In this document: in pieces, positions 55,387-64,000 of the stretch
Numbering within the stretch: the first letter of the stretch is position 1
How the letters are laid out: each line of letters opens with the position of its first letter
The notes under the pieces: model-generated
Seen by the model: only the letters and a program-made list of their open reading frames with translations
The model's database searches: none
Told to the model about the DNA's origin: nothing
Source of the DNA: a gamma proteobacterium HTCC2207
Lineage (GTDB): Bacteria; Pseudomonadota; Gammaproteobacteria; Pseudomonadales; Porticoccaceae
Direction of reading: 5' to 3'
DNA length: 64,000 nucleotides
Assembly (NCBI GenBank): GCA_905182265.1
Contig: CAJJAO010000009.1
Span: 1 to 64,000, forward strand
Program-made: the position numbers and the translations under genes

Positions 55387-57189
55387 TTAGGCCAGAGTTA
55401 CCAGAACATCGCCGACGGTGCAGTTATCGCCTGCCTGCACTCGCACTTCAACAATAGTGCCAGCTGCCGGAGCACTGACCGAGGTCTCCATCTTCATGGC
55501 CTCTAAAATAATAATCGCCTCACCCTCTGCGACAACCTGACCGGGCTGGACCAACACTTTAACCACTGTACCCGCTAGCGGCGCATTAACCGGAGAACCG
55601 CCAGTGGCTGCTGCAACTGGTACCGCACTCCCAGCACCAGACCCAATGCCAGAGTTAGCTATAGCGCTAACATCGCCACCGCTAGTCACGCTTACGGTGT
55701 AGGACTTACCTTCAACTTCAACGGTATAGATTTCTTCGCCTGCATCATTGGTCTGCACGGCGGCCTTGCCCGTTGGCACAGGCTCAAAGGCTTCTGGATT
55801 GTTTTTATTTTGCAAAAACTTAAGGCCAACCTGGGGAAATAACGCATAGGTGAGCACATCGTCAATCTGGCCTTCTCCGGCACAGAGCTGAAATCCATGC
55901 TCCGCAGAAAGACTCTCCAACTCTACGGTCAGCGCCTCCAATTCTGGCTCAATATTATCCGCTGGCCGGCAGGTAATTGCCTGCTCCCCTTCATCTAATA
56001 CACGAGCCTGTAACTCAACATTAACCGGTGCAGGCCCTGCACCATATTCGCCACGCAGAACGCCTGCAGTCTCTTTGGTAATTGATTTGTAGCGCTCGCC
56101 GGTCAACACATTAAGCACAGCTTGAGTGCCAACAATTTGCGACGTGGGTGTCACTAAAGGAATATACCCAAGGTCTTCACGTACTCGAGGTATTTCTGCC
56201 AGCACTTCATCTAATCGATCACCAGCGCCCTGCTCTTTCAACTGCGCTTCCATATTAGTCAGCATGCCACCGGGCACCTGAGCCACCAAGATTCGTGAGT
56301 CAATGCCCCGCAAAGAACCTTCAAAGGCGCTGTATTTTTTACGTACTTCTCTAAAGTAGGCAGCAATCTCTTCGAGTTTATCTATCTTCAAACCGGTGTC
56401 GTAATCTGTTCCCTGAAAAATAGACACAACCGATTCTGTTGCCGAATGGCCATAAGTCATGGACATGGAGGAAATGGCGGTATCGACTCTATCGATACCA
56501 GCTTCTACACATTTAGTAATGGTGGTAGTCGACAGCCCCGTGGTGGCATGGGCATGCAGCTGCAGGGGAATAGACACTGCCTTTTTAATTTTGGTCACCA
56601 GTTCGTAGCCCACATAGGGCGTTAACAAACCAGCCATATCCTTGATGCAGATCGAGTCGGCGCCGGCGTCTTCAATCTGGCGAGCCTGATCTACCCATAG
56701 GTCGATGGTATGTACGGGGCTCACAGTATAAGAAATCGTACCCTGAGCATGCTTACCGACTTGTTTGACGGCGCGTAGGGCCGTTTCCAAGTTACGCATG
56801 TCGTTCATGGCATCAAACACACGAAATACATCTATACCGTTAATGGCCGCGCGCTCGACAAATTTTTCTACCACGTCATCTGCATAATGGCGGTAACCCA
56901 GAATATTCTGCCCGCGAAACAGCATCTGCTGCGGCGTATTAGGCATGGCCTTCTTTATTTCCCGGATGCGATCCCAGGGGTCTTCGCCCAAAAATCGAAT
57001 GCAGGAATCAAATGTCGCACCACCCCAAGACTCCATTGACCAATAGCCGATCTGATCCAGTTTCTCGGCAATGGGCAACATGTCGTCAATGCGCATTCTA
57101 GTGGCAAACAGTGATTGATGAGCATCGCGGAGAACAACTTCGGTTATACCAAGCGCAGGGGTTTTAGGGGGCATAATAATGTCCGTCAT
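55387..57189 (-). CDS. oadA: Oxaloacetate decarboxylase, alpha subunit (biotin carboxyltransferase)
   Basis: OadA moves the carboxyl of oxaloacetate to biotin, giving pyruvate. The 600 aa protein has the carboxyltransferase TIM barrel ([60 protein letters not shown]). A PYC-type conserved domain follows, then an Ala/Gly-rich linker and a biotinyl domain with Lys566 in [15 protein letters not shown]. It is second in the oadG-oadA-oadB order. A long repeat array separates it from oadG. Confidence 0.97.
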   Translation of the reverse strand: MTDIIMPPKTPALGITEVVLRDAHQSLFATRMRIDDMLPIAEKLDQIGYWSMESWGGATFDSCIRFLGEDPWDRIREIKKAMPNTPQQMLFRGQNILGYRHYADDVVEKFVERAAINGIDVFRVFDAMNDMRNLETALRAVKQVGKHAQGTISYTVSPVHTIDLWVDQARQIEDAGADSICIKDMAGLLTPYVGYELVTKIKKAVSIPLQLHAHATTGLSTTTITKCVEAGIDRVDTAISSMSMTYGHSATESVVSIFQGTDYDTGLKIDKLEEIAAYFREVRKKYSAFEGSLRGIDSRILVAQVPGGMLTNMEAQLKEQGAGDRLDEVLAEIPRVREDLGYIPLVTPTSQIVGTQAVLNVLTGERYKSITKETAGVLRGEYGAGPAPVNVELQARVLDEGEQAITCRPADNIEPELEALTVELESLSAEHGFQLCAGEGQIDDVLTYALFPQVGLKFLQNKNNPEAFEPVPTGKAAVQTNDAGEEIYTVEVEGKSYTVSVTSGGDVSAIANSGIGSGAGSAVPVAAATGGSPVNAPLAGTVVKVLVQPGQVVAEGEAIIILEAMKMETSVSAPAAGTIVEVRVQAGDNCTVGDVLVTLA

Positions 57190-57226
57190 AATTAATGTTG
57201 CGGGTTAATCTTACGTTTTCACAATA

Positions 57227-57335
57227 CTGCTCTTCATTCAAAGGGCTCTTTAAACAAAGGGCTTTTCAATCAAAGAGCATCTTAGATAAAGAGCTTTTTA
57301 AACAGAGGCTCTTTAAACAAAGGCCTCTTTAAACA
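57227..57335. repeat. Tandem array, 16 bp unit, 7 copies, between oadG and oadA
   Basis: Units such as AAGGGCTCTTTAAACA, AAGAGCTTTTTAAACA and AAGGCCTCTTTAAACA run from about 57227 to 57335. The array starts 6 bases after the oadG stop codon and lies inside the operon, so it is part of the mRNA. Most units contain TAA on the coding strand. Confidence 0.92.
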
Positions 57336-57341
57336 ACCTGT

Positions 57342-57584
57342 TTACTTGCGGCCACGATGTTGGTCAATAGCAGCTTGAATAGCTTTGGCAATTCGAGGCT
57401 CAACGACCGCGCTGCCGGTCTGGGCAGAGGCGCCTGCAATCACTTCAATTTCTTCAGCGGCAAAGCGATTGACCAGTGCCGACATAAGCATGGTCACGCC
57501 AACTAGTAGGGTCAAAAAGGTAAACACTGTACCCATGCCATAGAGAAGTAAATCTAGGCCCTGAGCAATAAGTGAAGAATCCAT
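57342..57584 (-). CDS. oadG: Oxaloacetate decarboxylase, gamma subunit
   Basis: OadG (80 aa) anchors the alpha subunit to OadB and helps assemble the pump. It has one N-terminal helix (LDLLLYGMGTVFTFLTLLVGVTML) and a short basic C-terminal tail. The sequence between is short and acidic, typical of OadG. It is the first gene of the oadGAB-bolA group and divergent from argS. Confidence 0.9.
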   Translation of the reverse strand: MDSSLIAQGLDLLLYGMGTVFTFLTLLVGVTMLMSALVNRFAAEEIEVIAGASAQTGSAVVEPRIAKAIQAAIDQHRGRK

Positions 57585-57765
57585 TTTAGAGGTCCAGTTA
57601 AGGGTTTATAAAAGTCGATGGCCAACGCCATCTGGTCCCACATTGGGTACCGAAGGCAAAACTATAGCAATAAGTCGGCTTTTTGCAAGTTTGACTTTGC
57701 TTTCGGCGACGGTAAATCTACAATCCTCCCTCTAAATCGCGCCGACCACTGGAAACAACCGACAC

Positions 57766-59487
57766 ATGGGTATAAAAGACATACTGATAGAAAGAATTGC
57801 AGCCGCTATGCAGGCCGCTGGAATTCCGAGCGACTGTTCACCCATGCTCGCGCTAAGTGGCAAATCTCAGTTTGGTGATTACCAGGCTAATGGCGCCATG
57901 GGTGCCGCCAAGCAAATGAAAACCAACCCCAGAGAGCTAGCGCAGAAGATACTCGATAAACTCGATCTCGACGATATTGCCGAGAAAGTAGAGATTGCTG
58001 GCCCGGGCTTTATTAACATCAGCCTAAACAAGCATTTTCTGGCGGGCCAGTTGACCGCTAAATCTGAACAGATTACAGCGAAGCCCCAAACTGTGGTGAT
58101 TGACTATTCCTCACCTAACCTTGCCAAAGAAATGCATGTGGGCCACCTGCGTTCTACTATTATTGGCGATGCTTTGGCGCGTTTATTAGAGTACCAAGGC
58201 CATTCCGTCATCCGCCAAAACCATATGGGCGACTGGGGCACTCAGTTTGGCATGTTGATCGCCGAGCTAGAGTTGCACCTTGGTGAAGGTGACCAGGCTA
58301 ATCTGGCCCTCAACGATTTAGAGGTTTTTTATCAGCAGTCAAAAAAGCATTTTGATGCGGACCCTGAGTTTGCGGATAAAGCTCGGGCCTACGTGGTTAA
58401 GCTGCAATCTGGTGATGCCCACTGCCGCAAGCTTTGGCAGAAATTTATTGATGTGTCGGTGGCTCACAATTTAGAAATCTATAAACAGCTTAATGTTGGC
58501 CTGCGAAAAGAACATATCGCCGCGGAGAGCTCTTACAATGATGATCTTGGTAACGTCCTAAGCTCTCTGTTAGAACAGGGTATCGCTGTTGACTCCGAAG
58601 GCGCTAAGGTGGTTTTTCTCAACGAACTCGCCGACAAGAATGGTGAGCCATCACCAATGATCGTACAAAAATCCGGTGGCGGTTTTCTCTATGCCAGCAG
58701 TGACTTGGCCTGTTTGCGCCATAGAGTCGGCACGTTACAAGCTGACCGCATTCTGTATTTTATTGATGCTCGTCAGTCCCTGCATATGAAACAAGTGTTT
58801 ATCACTGGCCGCAAAGCTAGCTTTGTACCACCAACCGTCAGCCTGGAACACCATCCTTTTGGCACCATGATGGGCGCCGATGGAAGGCCGTTTAAAACAC
58901 GCAGTGGCGGTACCGTCAAACTCGCCGACTTACTGGTAGAAGCGGTTGAGCGAGCTGAGAAGTTGGTACGAGAAAAGAACCCAGATCTAGATGATTCGGA
59001 AATTAAACTGATTGCACGCAAGGTAGGCATCGGCGCCATTAAATACGCTGACCTGAGCAAAACACGCACCAATGATTATATTTTTGACTGGAATGCTATG
59101 TTGTCTTTTGAAGGCAACACTTCGCCCTACTTACAATATGCCTACACAAGAATTCGTAGCATTTTCCGCAAAGCCGGTATTGAAGCCGAGGGTTTCTCAG
59201 CACCAGTGAGCATAGAGCAGGCACAGGAAAAAGCCTTAGCCTTAAAGTTACTACAATTTAATGAGGTGCTGGACCAGGTGGCTGCCGATTGCTACCCCCA
59301 TATCCTATGTACCTATCTCTACGAGCTGGCCAGCGCGTTTATGTCATTCTACGAGCAGTGCCCAGTATTAAAAGATGGGGTCGACAGTGCGACTCAGCAG
59401 AGTCGTCTGCAGCTCTGCGCCCTAAGTGCCACAACACTGGCTCAGGGCCTGAATTTGCTCGGCATTGAAGTTATGGAAAAAATGTAA
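57766..59487 (+). CDS. argS: Arginyl-tRNA synthetase
   Basis: ArgS (573 aa) charges tRNA-Arg. It has the N-terminal Arg-tRNA-synthetase domain, the class I HIGH motif as HVGH in [20 protein letters not shown] and [32 protein letters not shown] stands in place of a KMSKS loop, as usual for ArgS. The C-terminal DALR anticodon-binding domain has [16 protein letters not shown]. The start codon follows a GGAAACAACC stretch without a strong ribosome binding site. Confidence 0.97.
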   Translation: MGIKDILIERIAAAMQAAGIPSDCSPMLALSGKSQFGDYQANGAMGAAKQMKTNPRELAQKILDKLDLDDIAEKVEIAGPGFINISLNKHFLAGQLTAKSEQITAKPQTVVIDYSSPNLAKEMHVGHLRSTIIGDALARLLEYQGHSVIRQNHMGDWGTQFGMLIAELELHLGEGDQANLALNDLEVFYQQSKKHFDADPEFADKARAYVVKLQSGDAHCRKLWQKFIDVSVAHNLEIYKQLNVGLRKEHIAAESSYNDDLGNVLSSLLEQGIAVDSEGAKVVFLNELADKNGEPSPMIVQKSGGGFLYASSDLACLRHRVGTLQADRILYFIDARQSLHMKQVFITGRKASFVPPTVSLEHHPFGTMMGADGRPFKTRSGGTVKLADLLVEAVERAEKLVREKNPDLDDSEIKLIARKVGIGAIKYADLSKTRTNDYIFDWNAMLSFEGNTSPYLQYAYTRIRSIFRKAGIEAEGFSAPVSIEQAQEKALALKLLQFNEVLDQVAADCYPHILCTYLYELASAFMSFYEQCPVLKDGVDSATQQSRLQLCALSATTLAQGLNLLGIEVMEKM

Positions 59488-59571
59488 AGACTTTTTAGGC
59501 AGACAAATTAGACAGGCAAACTACCTCAGGCTGCGCTAGATTTAAAGGAGTTAATCACCGAATTTATCGCC

Positions 59572-60810
59572 GTGCATGATCTAAGCATTCTGGCCATTAT
59601 CTGGACCAGTGTATTTGTCGCTTCATTTATTGCTCACAGAACCAGACTCACTCCGGTTCTGTGGTACCTTTTTCTGGGTTCCACCCTAGTTAATCTGGGT
59701 ATTCTACCCACACAAATGCCCATCTTTATCGTCAACTTTGCCGAACTGGGCATCATCACCATTATGTTTGCACTGGGGTTTGAAGAAGACACCAGCAATT
59801 TCCTAAAAAGTATCAAGCGCAGCTGGGGCATCGCCGTCTTTGGTGCTCTAACACCATTTGCCGTTGCCTATGGCGCGACATATTATTTCTGGGGTGACAA
59901 GCATATAGCCCTGCTGTGTGGCCTTGCCATGGCCTCGACAACCGTTTCCCTGAGCATGGTATCGCTAAAAACCGAAGGGCTGAGCCATACCCCTGCCGCA
60001 ACAAGTATTATGACATCGGCAGTACTCGACAATATTGCCTCACTGGCCCTTATGGTCATTCTTATCCCCATAGCGACAGGAGAGGCAACATTTTCTGCTC
60101 ACAGCCTGTTACTGATCGCGAGCAAAGCGCTAGCCTTCTTCCTTTTGGTATCATTTATGGGCATCTGGCTATTTCCCGTCAACGATGGCTGGGTTCAGCG
60201 AGTTCCGGTTCTACGCCACCTTAATTTGAAGTTGATGCTTGCGATGGGCCGTGGCGAGTACAGCATATTGGCCCTGTTACTGATCGCCTTGTTAGTCGGT
60301 TTACTGGCTGACTTCTTTGGATTTCACCCAGCTATAGGGGCTTATATGGCGGGGCTGATAATCAAACGTGAATACTTTGACTATCACCATGATCAAAATA
60401 TCGACTTTCATCATCAGGCTAAACAGATGATAAATAATATTGCTTTCGCTTGGATAGGCCCGGTATTTTTCGTCACCCTGGGTAGCAAGTTAATTTTTGA
60501 TGGCGACTTATTTTTACAGGTATTACCCTACAGCCTGATATTGTTTGCAGGCATGTTTGTCGGACAGATTGTATCTGCCGGTTTGGCGGCCAGGGCCATA
60601 GGTCGTTTTGATAAGCCGACCAGCTTGTTAATTGGCATTGGTATGTTGGGCAGAGCCGAATTGGCCTTTGTAGTGCTTGAGATAGCCTATGTTCAGCATA
60701 ATATTGTCAGTTTCGAAGGGTTCTATACCTTGATGCTCACCGCATTCCTGCTCAATCTTTCAGTACCAGTCTGTATCCGCTTGTGGAAAAGCCATTACTT
60801 GCCCACCTGA
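59572..60810 (+). CDS. CPA2-type cation:proton antiporter
   Basis: The 412 aa protein has about twelve helices and the Kef/CPA2 fold: PVLWYLFLGSTLVNLGILP, ELGIITIMFALGFEED, ASTTVSLSMVSLK, TSAVLDNIASL and GFHPAIGAYMAGLIIK with GMLGRAELAFVVLE. It lacks the TrkA-N and TrkA-C domains of KefB/KefC, so it is a transport-only form, likely Na+(K+)/H+ exchange. The GTG start is the only one in frame nearby; a strong AAAGGAG lies about 22 bases upstream, farther than ideal, so the start is uncertain. Its end overlaps the macro-domain gene by 16 bases (convergent). Confidence 0.88.
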   Translation: MHDLSILAIIWTSVFVASFIAHRTRLTPVLWYLFLGSTLVNLGILPTQMPIFIVNFAELGIITIMFALGFEEDTSNFLKSIKRSWGIAVFGALTPFAVAYGATYYFWGDKHIALLCGLAMASTTVSLSMVSLKTEGLSHTPAATSIMTSAVLDNIASLALMVILIPIATGEATFSAHSLLLIASKALAFFLLVSFMGIWLFPVNDGWVQRVPVLRHLNLKLMLAMGRGEYSILALLLIALLVGLLADFFGFHPAIGAYMAGLIIKREYFDYHHDQNIDFHHQAKQMINNIAFAWIGPVFFVTLGSKLIFDGDLFLQVLPYSLILFAGMFVGQIVSAGLAARAIGRFDKPTSLLIGIGMLGRAELAFVVLEIAYVQHNIVSFEGFYTLMLTAFLLNLSVPVCIRLWKSHYLPT

Positions 60811-61298
60811 GTGCGATAGAGCGCGGTAGTAACCGGATCAAAACAGCAGAATACGACGGACTCTAAAAAGGGATTTTGGCGTAGGGCATTATTGACTTCT
60901 TGAATGGCAATCTTAACGGCTCGACGGCTAGGAAAACCCGATGCTCCGCAGCTAATGGTTGGGATGGCGATACTCTTAATGTTTTGCTGCTTTGCGGCAT
61001 CCATCAAGCCCTGATAGCAAGACGCTAGCTGTGCCTCTTCTTGATAGTCTCCACCACGCCAAGTAGGACCCACAGTGTGGATCACAAATTCTGCCCGCAG
61101 ATTTTCCGCAGAGCTCACAAAAACCGAACCTACCTCATAGCTCTGAGACTTAGCAGCTGAGCCGACAGTGCCGACAGTGCCGTTAGTACCTTCGACATCC
61201 ATTGCAGTAGATCTGTGGGCACCCACGCTCGTCGCGCTGACAATCGCATCAACGGCGAGCTTGGTGATATCACCCTGATGTATTTTGACTCGATGCAC
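60795..61298 (-). CDS. Macro-domain protein with an altered catalytic loop
   Basis: The 167 aa protein is a MacroD/YmdB-like macro domain: IHQGDITKLAVDAIV at the start, EFVIHTVGPTWRGGDYQEEAQLASCY, then IPTISCGASGFPSRRAVKIA and VFCCFDPVTTALY. Canonical enzymes have NAAN followed by GGGVDGAIH. Here the equivalent residues 23-54 read SATS and a different stretch with TNGTVGTVGS. So the usual Asn and Asp/Gly residues for removing ADP-ribose are not recognisable, although the second binding loop is kept. It may bind ADP-ribose without hydrolysing it, or act on another ligand. The gene overlaps the end of the antiporter gene. Confidence 0.8.
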   Translation of the reverse strand: MHRVKIHQGDITKLAVDAIVSATSVGAHRSTAMDVEGTNGTVGTVGSAAKSQSYEVGSVFVSSAENLRAEFVIHTVGPTWRGGDYQEEAQLASCYQGLMDAAKQQNIKSIAIPTISCGASGFPSRRAVKIAIQEVNNALRQNPFLESVVFCCFDPVTTALYRTQVGK

Positions 61299-61361
61299 CG
61301 GCTTTATTTACCTCGAAATAGACTGTCGAAGTATAGGAAAATGTACCGATGGAAATGTTGA

Positions 61362-61392
61362 CGGCCGTCACAGCAATGCTGTGAACTGGCCG
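61362..61392. other. Two-part stem-loop upstream of the macro-domain gene
   Basis: CGGCC/GGCCG form an outer stem and TCACAGCA/TGCTGTGA an inner one, with small internal mismatches and a 1-base loop. It lies 22 bases after the putP stop and about 64 before the macro-domain start. No T run follows, so it may be a processing or regulatory hairpin, or a weak putP terminator. Confidence 0.45.
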
Positions 61393-61413
61393 ACTGTTTA
61401 TTTGTTAATAAAC

Positions 61414-62895
61414 CTAAAGCTGACTATGCATCTGGTCGAACTGTTTTACCACGACTGGGTTTAACTTACTTTTGCTCAGCAGACTAACGACAACAATGGC
61501 AATAATGGCAAATATAAAGCCCGGTACCAACGCATATAGATCAAACAACCCGCCGTCTAAACGAGACCAGATAACCACCGTTAAAGCACCTACAATAACC
61601 CCCGCCATTGCACCCCAGGCTGTCATACCACGCCAGTAAACGCTGACCAAAACTGCTGGGCCCAATGAAGCGCCCAAACCAGCCCAGGCATAGGACACCA
61701 CATCCAGCACCTTGCTATCTGGGTTCATGGCAAAACTAGTGGCTAGTAGCGCCAATACCACCACGGCGATACGACCGACCTGCAGACGCTTTTCCTGGGA
61801 TAATGGTTTCTTTGCCACCAATGGATACAAATCTTCCGCCAAGGAAGCAGAGCAAACTAAGAGCTGGGAATCCACCGTGCTCATAATTGCCGCCAAAATA
61901 GCCGCCAACAGCACACCGGCAACCAGAGGGTGAAAAATCAGGCTAGTCAGCGCAATAAATACTTTTTCAGAGTCAACCAGCGGCTCATCCAAAAAGGCCA
62001 CTCCGCTGAGACCGACTAATATAGCCAGCATATAACACAGCAGTGCCCAGCTGATGCCTATAGTCGCAGCGCGGCCCGTGTCTTCGGGCGAGCGCAGCGC
62101 TTTAAAGCGCGCCAATATATGTGGCTGACCGAAATAACCCAGCCCCCAACCCATGGCGCTAATAATCGTCATCCAGCCCAGAGTCTGGCCATCTGCAGAG
62201 GTAAAGATATTCAGTAGTTCTGGGTTTTTAAGATCGATCTGTGCAGCGAAATCTCCCATGCCGCCAGATTGGTTAATCACTAATACTGGTACGGCGACCA
62301 ACGCCAGAAGCATTAAAATACCCTGAAACACATCAGTCCAAGATACAGCCAAAAAACCACCAAACAAGGTATACAGCAAGATCAATGCGACACTGACAAA
62401 CACGGCAATCTGATAATCAAAGCCAAACACCTCATTAAACAGCTTGCCGCCGGCAATCAGACCAGACCCAACATAGAATAGGAAAAACAGTAAAATACTC
62501 ACCGAGGCGATAGATTTTAGCCAGGGGCTCGGGTCGGAAAAACGTCGTTGCAAATAGGCCGGTAAGGTCACTGCATCATCTAGCTGGGCGCTATAAATTC
62601 GCAGCCGCTTGGCCATTAATAACCAGTTTGCTGCCACACCAATCACTAGGCCTATCGATATCCACGCCGCTTCAAGACCAGCCAAATAAGCATAACCCGG
62701 CAAGCCCAACAGCACCCAACCACTCATATCTGATGCGCCTGCGCTAATGGCTGCGACCGTCGGTGACAGCTGTCGCCCACCCAGAAAATAGTCTCCAGCA
62801 CTCTTGGTGCGGACATAGGCATAGAAGCCGATTGCCAGCACGATGCTGACATAGATTAGAAAGGCAATAATGGTCGGTGCAGATATCTGCGACAT
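61414..62895 (-). CDS. putP: Sodium/proline symporter
   Basis: PutP (493 aa) brings in proline with Na+. It is an SSS-family LeuT-fold protein with 13 helices. The family motifs are YVRTKSAGDYFLGGRQLSP, AISAGASDMSGWVLLGLPGYAY (substrate and Na+ site), GWGLGYFGQPHILARFKA and AAILAAIMSTVDSQLLVCSA. It lies 19 bases after ttcA on the same strand. It uses the sodium gradient made by NQR and OadGAB. Confidence 0.96.
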   Translation of the reverse strand: MSQISAPTIIAFLIYVSIVLAIGFYAYVRTKSAGDYFLGGRQLSPTVAAISAGASDMSGWVLLGLPGYAYLAGLEAAWISIGLVIGVAANWLLMAKRLRIYSAQLDDAVTLPAYLQRRFSDPSPWLKSIASVSILLFFLFYVGSGLIAGGKLFNEVFGFDYQIAVFVSVALILLYTLFGGFLAVSWTDVFQGILMLLALVAVPVLVINQSGGMGDFAAQIDLKNPELLNIFTSADGQTLGWMTIISAMGWGLGYFGQPHILARFKALRSPEDTGRAATIGISWALLCYMLAILVGLSGVAFLDEPLVDSEKVFIALTSLIFHPLVAGVLLAAILAAIMSTVDSQLLVCSASLAEDLYPLVAKKPLSQEKRLQVGRIAVVVLALLATSFAMNPDSKVLDVVSYAWAGLGASLGPAVLVSVYWRGMTAWGAMAGVIVGALTVVIWSRLDGGLFDLYALVPGFIFAIIAIVVVSLLSKSKLNPVVVKQFDQMHSQL

Positions 62896-62914
62896 AGGTT
62901 ACATCCTAGTTTTA

Positions 62915-63766
62915 TTATAAATTGAGGGCGCGTATATGCGTCTCTAATGGGTCGTTGTCTACAGGAACTGCGCTGCGGTCTAACTCAAGCCCAGTAAAAT
63001 CGAACAATTCAGTATCTGCTAATTGCGAGGGTGACACATTCTTAATTGCGCCAAAAATAGTATCGATGCGCCCCGGAAACTGGCGTTCCCACTGAATTAA
63101 CATATCTTTCACCGCATTGCGCTGCAATCCGGCTTGGGAACCACAGAGGTTACAGGGAATGATCGGGAACTGCTTGAGCTCTGCTAAAGCGATTAAATCC
63201 GTCTCGCGACAGTAGGCTAAAGGGCGAATCAACATGTTCTTTTTATCATCAGACAATAGCTTTGGAGGCATAGCCTTTAGCTTGCCCTGATAGAACATGT
63301 TTAAAAACAGCGTTTCGACTATATCGTCGCGATGATGACCCAGTGCAACCTTAGTGGCACCAATTTCCTCGGCAAAGCCATACAGTGTGCCGCGGCGCAG
63401 GCGGGAACAGAGGCTGCAGTAGGTTTTGCCTTCAGGGATCTTGCTGGTCACTATGCTGTAGGTGTCTTTTTCAAGAATATGGTATTCGATATCTAGATTG
63501 TCGAGATAGGCTGGCAACACATGCTCGGGAAAACCTGGCTGCTTTTGATCCAAGTTTACGGCAACTAACTCAAATTTGATGGGTGCGTTTTTTTGCAGCC
63601 CCATGAGGATATCAAGCATCGCGTAAGAGTCTTTGCCTCCAGACAGGCATACCATAACCCGGTCGCCCTCTTCGATCATATTATAATCAGCTATCGCACT
63701 GCCCACATTGCGTCGCAGCCGCTTCTGCAATTTGTTGGCCTCGAGCTGGTTCTTACGAATAGACAT
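62915..63766 (-). CDS. ttcA: tRNA 2-thiocytidine(32) synthetase
   Basis: TtcA thiolates cytidine 32 of several tRNAs, using ATP and a [4Fe-4S] cluster. The 283 aa protein has the PP-loop [11 protein letters not shown] (residues 41-51), the cluster cysteines Cys117 and Cys120 ([12 protein letters not shown]) and Cys205/Cys208 (IPCNLCGSQ), and [16 protein letters not shown]. It is complete. putP follows closely. Confidence 0.97.
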   Translation of the reverse strand: MSIRKNQLEANKLQKRLRRNVGSAIADYNMIEEGDRVMVCLSGGKDSYAMLDILMGLQKNAPIKFELVAVNLDQKQPGFPEHVLPAYLDNLDIEYHILEKDTYSIVTSKIPEGKTYCSLCSRLRRGTLYGFAEEIGATKVALGHHRDDIVETLFLNMFYQGKLKAMPPKLLSDDKKNMLIRPLAYCRETDLIALAELKQFPIIPCNLCGSQAGLQRNAVKDMLIQWERQFPGRIDTIFGAIKNVSPSQLADTELFDFTGLELDRSAVPVDNDPLETHIRALNL

Positions 63767-63856
63767 GAATATTTCCGCTGACTGAAAAGCTGGCTATTGT
63801 AGTGGCACAGCAGCGTTTTCACCAACTCACACTGGTGGTTTTCTCAGATAATTAAT

Positions 63857-64000
63857 TTACTGGGGCCAGCTGGTCTCTGGGGCGTTTAGGCGGGCGTCAG
63901 AGCTATAGGCGATAGCGCCGTTAAAACCGAGTAGATAAAGGGCCTTTGTGTCCTCGGCATAATGGGCAAAGAACTTAATCATCTTTTTATCCGAACCAAA
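63857..64000 (-). CDS. C-terminal fragment of an unrecognised gene cut by the window edge
   Basis: An open frame enters from the right edge and ends with a TAA at 63857-63859. Its last 47 residues include FGSDKKMIKFFAHYAEDTKA, LYLLGFNGAIAYSSDARLNA and PETSWPQ. Codon use resembles the neighbours. I do not recognise the family from this piece. It is upstream of ttcA on the same strand, with a 90-base gap that shows nothing else. Confidence 0.5.
   Translation of the reverse strand, partial: FGSDKKMIKFFAHYAEDTKALYLLGFNGAIAYSSDARLNAPETSWPQ

Noticed and set aside
1894..57335. The intergenic arrays as CRISPR loci
   Set aside because: Units are contiguous and degenerate without unique spacers, periods are 10-19 bases, and there are no cas genes in the window.
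57618..57878. An 86-codon plus-strand frame overlapping the argS start
   Set aside because: It is out of frame with argS, has no recognisable product and runs through the promoter region.
61368..61384. TCACAGCAATGCTGTGA as a CRP site, given the adenylate cyclase in the window
   Set aside because: The half sites are in inverted order (TCACA first) compared with the CRP consensus TGTGA-N6-TCACA, and the spacing is 7.

Overview
The window is a 64 kb piece of a gammaproteobacterial chromosome with moderate G+C by eye. The best guess is a marine Cellvibrionales/SAR92-like organism. The case rests on gene content and order: lolCDE, sthA, the complete Na+-NQR operon, a long GAPDH beside mfd, csiV, nagZ, lexA, a small conserved gene and topA. 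From memory this follows the Pseudomonas aeruginosa PA2986-PA3011 region. Several sodium-dependent systems (Na+-NQR, OadGAB, PutP) and a GH3 beta-glucanase suggest a marine heterotroph. The taxonomic placement is inference.

Layout. 1-591: the first codons of a phage-type integrase at the window edge lie just past the 3' end of a tRNA-Ser(GGA) gene. Upstream of the tRNA is a partial tRNA duplication and a dense array of small hairpins, so a genomic island or prophage probably begins off the left edge. 592-9600: a membrane class III adenylate cyclase, gcvT-gcvP with a divergent LysR regulator, queF and a YadGH-type ABC exporter. 9749-15592: a DUF2062 protein, lolCDE, a small secreted protein and sthA. 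15595-22842: nqrABCDEF-apbE-nqrM, which runs almost without a gap into sthA. 23136-41133: gloB, gap, mfd, csiV, a lipocalin, a membrane protein, MscS, nagZ, LOG, lexA (with a clear SOS box), an Fe-S protein, small conserved genes and topA. 41247-45842: universal stress protein, Slt transglycosylase, TatD, MOSC and an HD-domain protein. 46093-53700: a GH3 lipoprotein, a LytTR/LytS-type two-component system, a methyltransferase and a lipoprotein with three near-identical 162-residue repeats, possibly a beta-glucan sensing and uptake locus. 53881-57584: oadGAB-bolA. 57766-64000: argS, a CPA2 antiporter, an altered macro-domain protein, putP, ttcA and a truncated gene at the right edge.

How it fits together. 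NQR makes a sodium-motive force, ApbE and NqrM mature it, and PutP (and probably the antiporter) use or balance ion gradients. OadGAB is a second primary Na+ pump. SthA, encoded directly after nqrM, links NADPH/NADH balance to the NADH-consuming pump. LolCDE, Slt, NagZ and CsiV serve the cell envelope. Mfd, LexA and TopA serve DNA maintenance.

The most unusual signal is not a gene. At least fourteen intergenic gaps carry short degenerate tandem arrays (10-19 bp units). Each has its own unrelated unit, and many begin at or overlap the stop codon of the neighbouring gene and repeat that stop codon. Similar arrays occur in frame inside several genes (csiV, slt, the 31.2 kb membrane protein, the GH3 gene). 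I found no CRISPR array, rRNA operon or complete insertion sequence.
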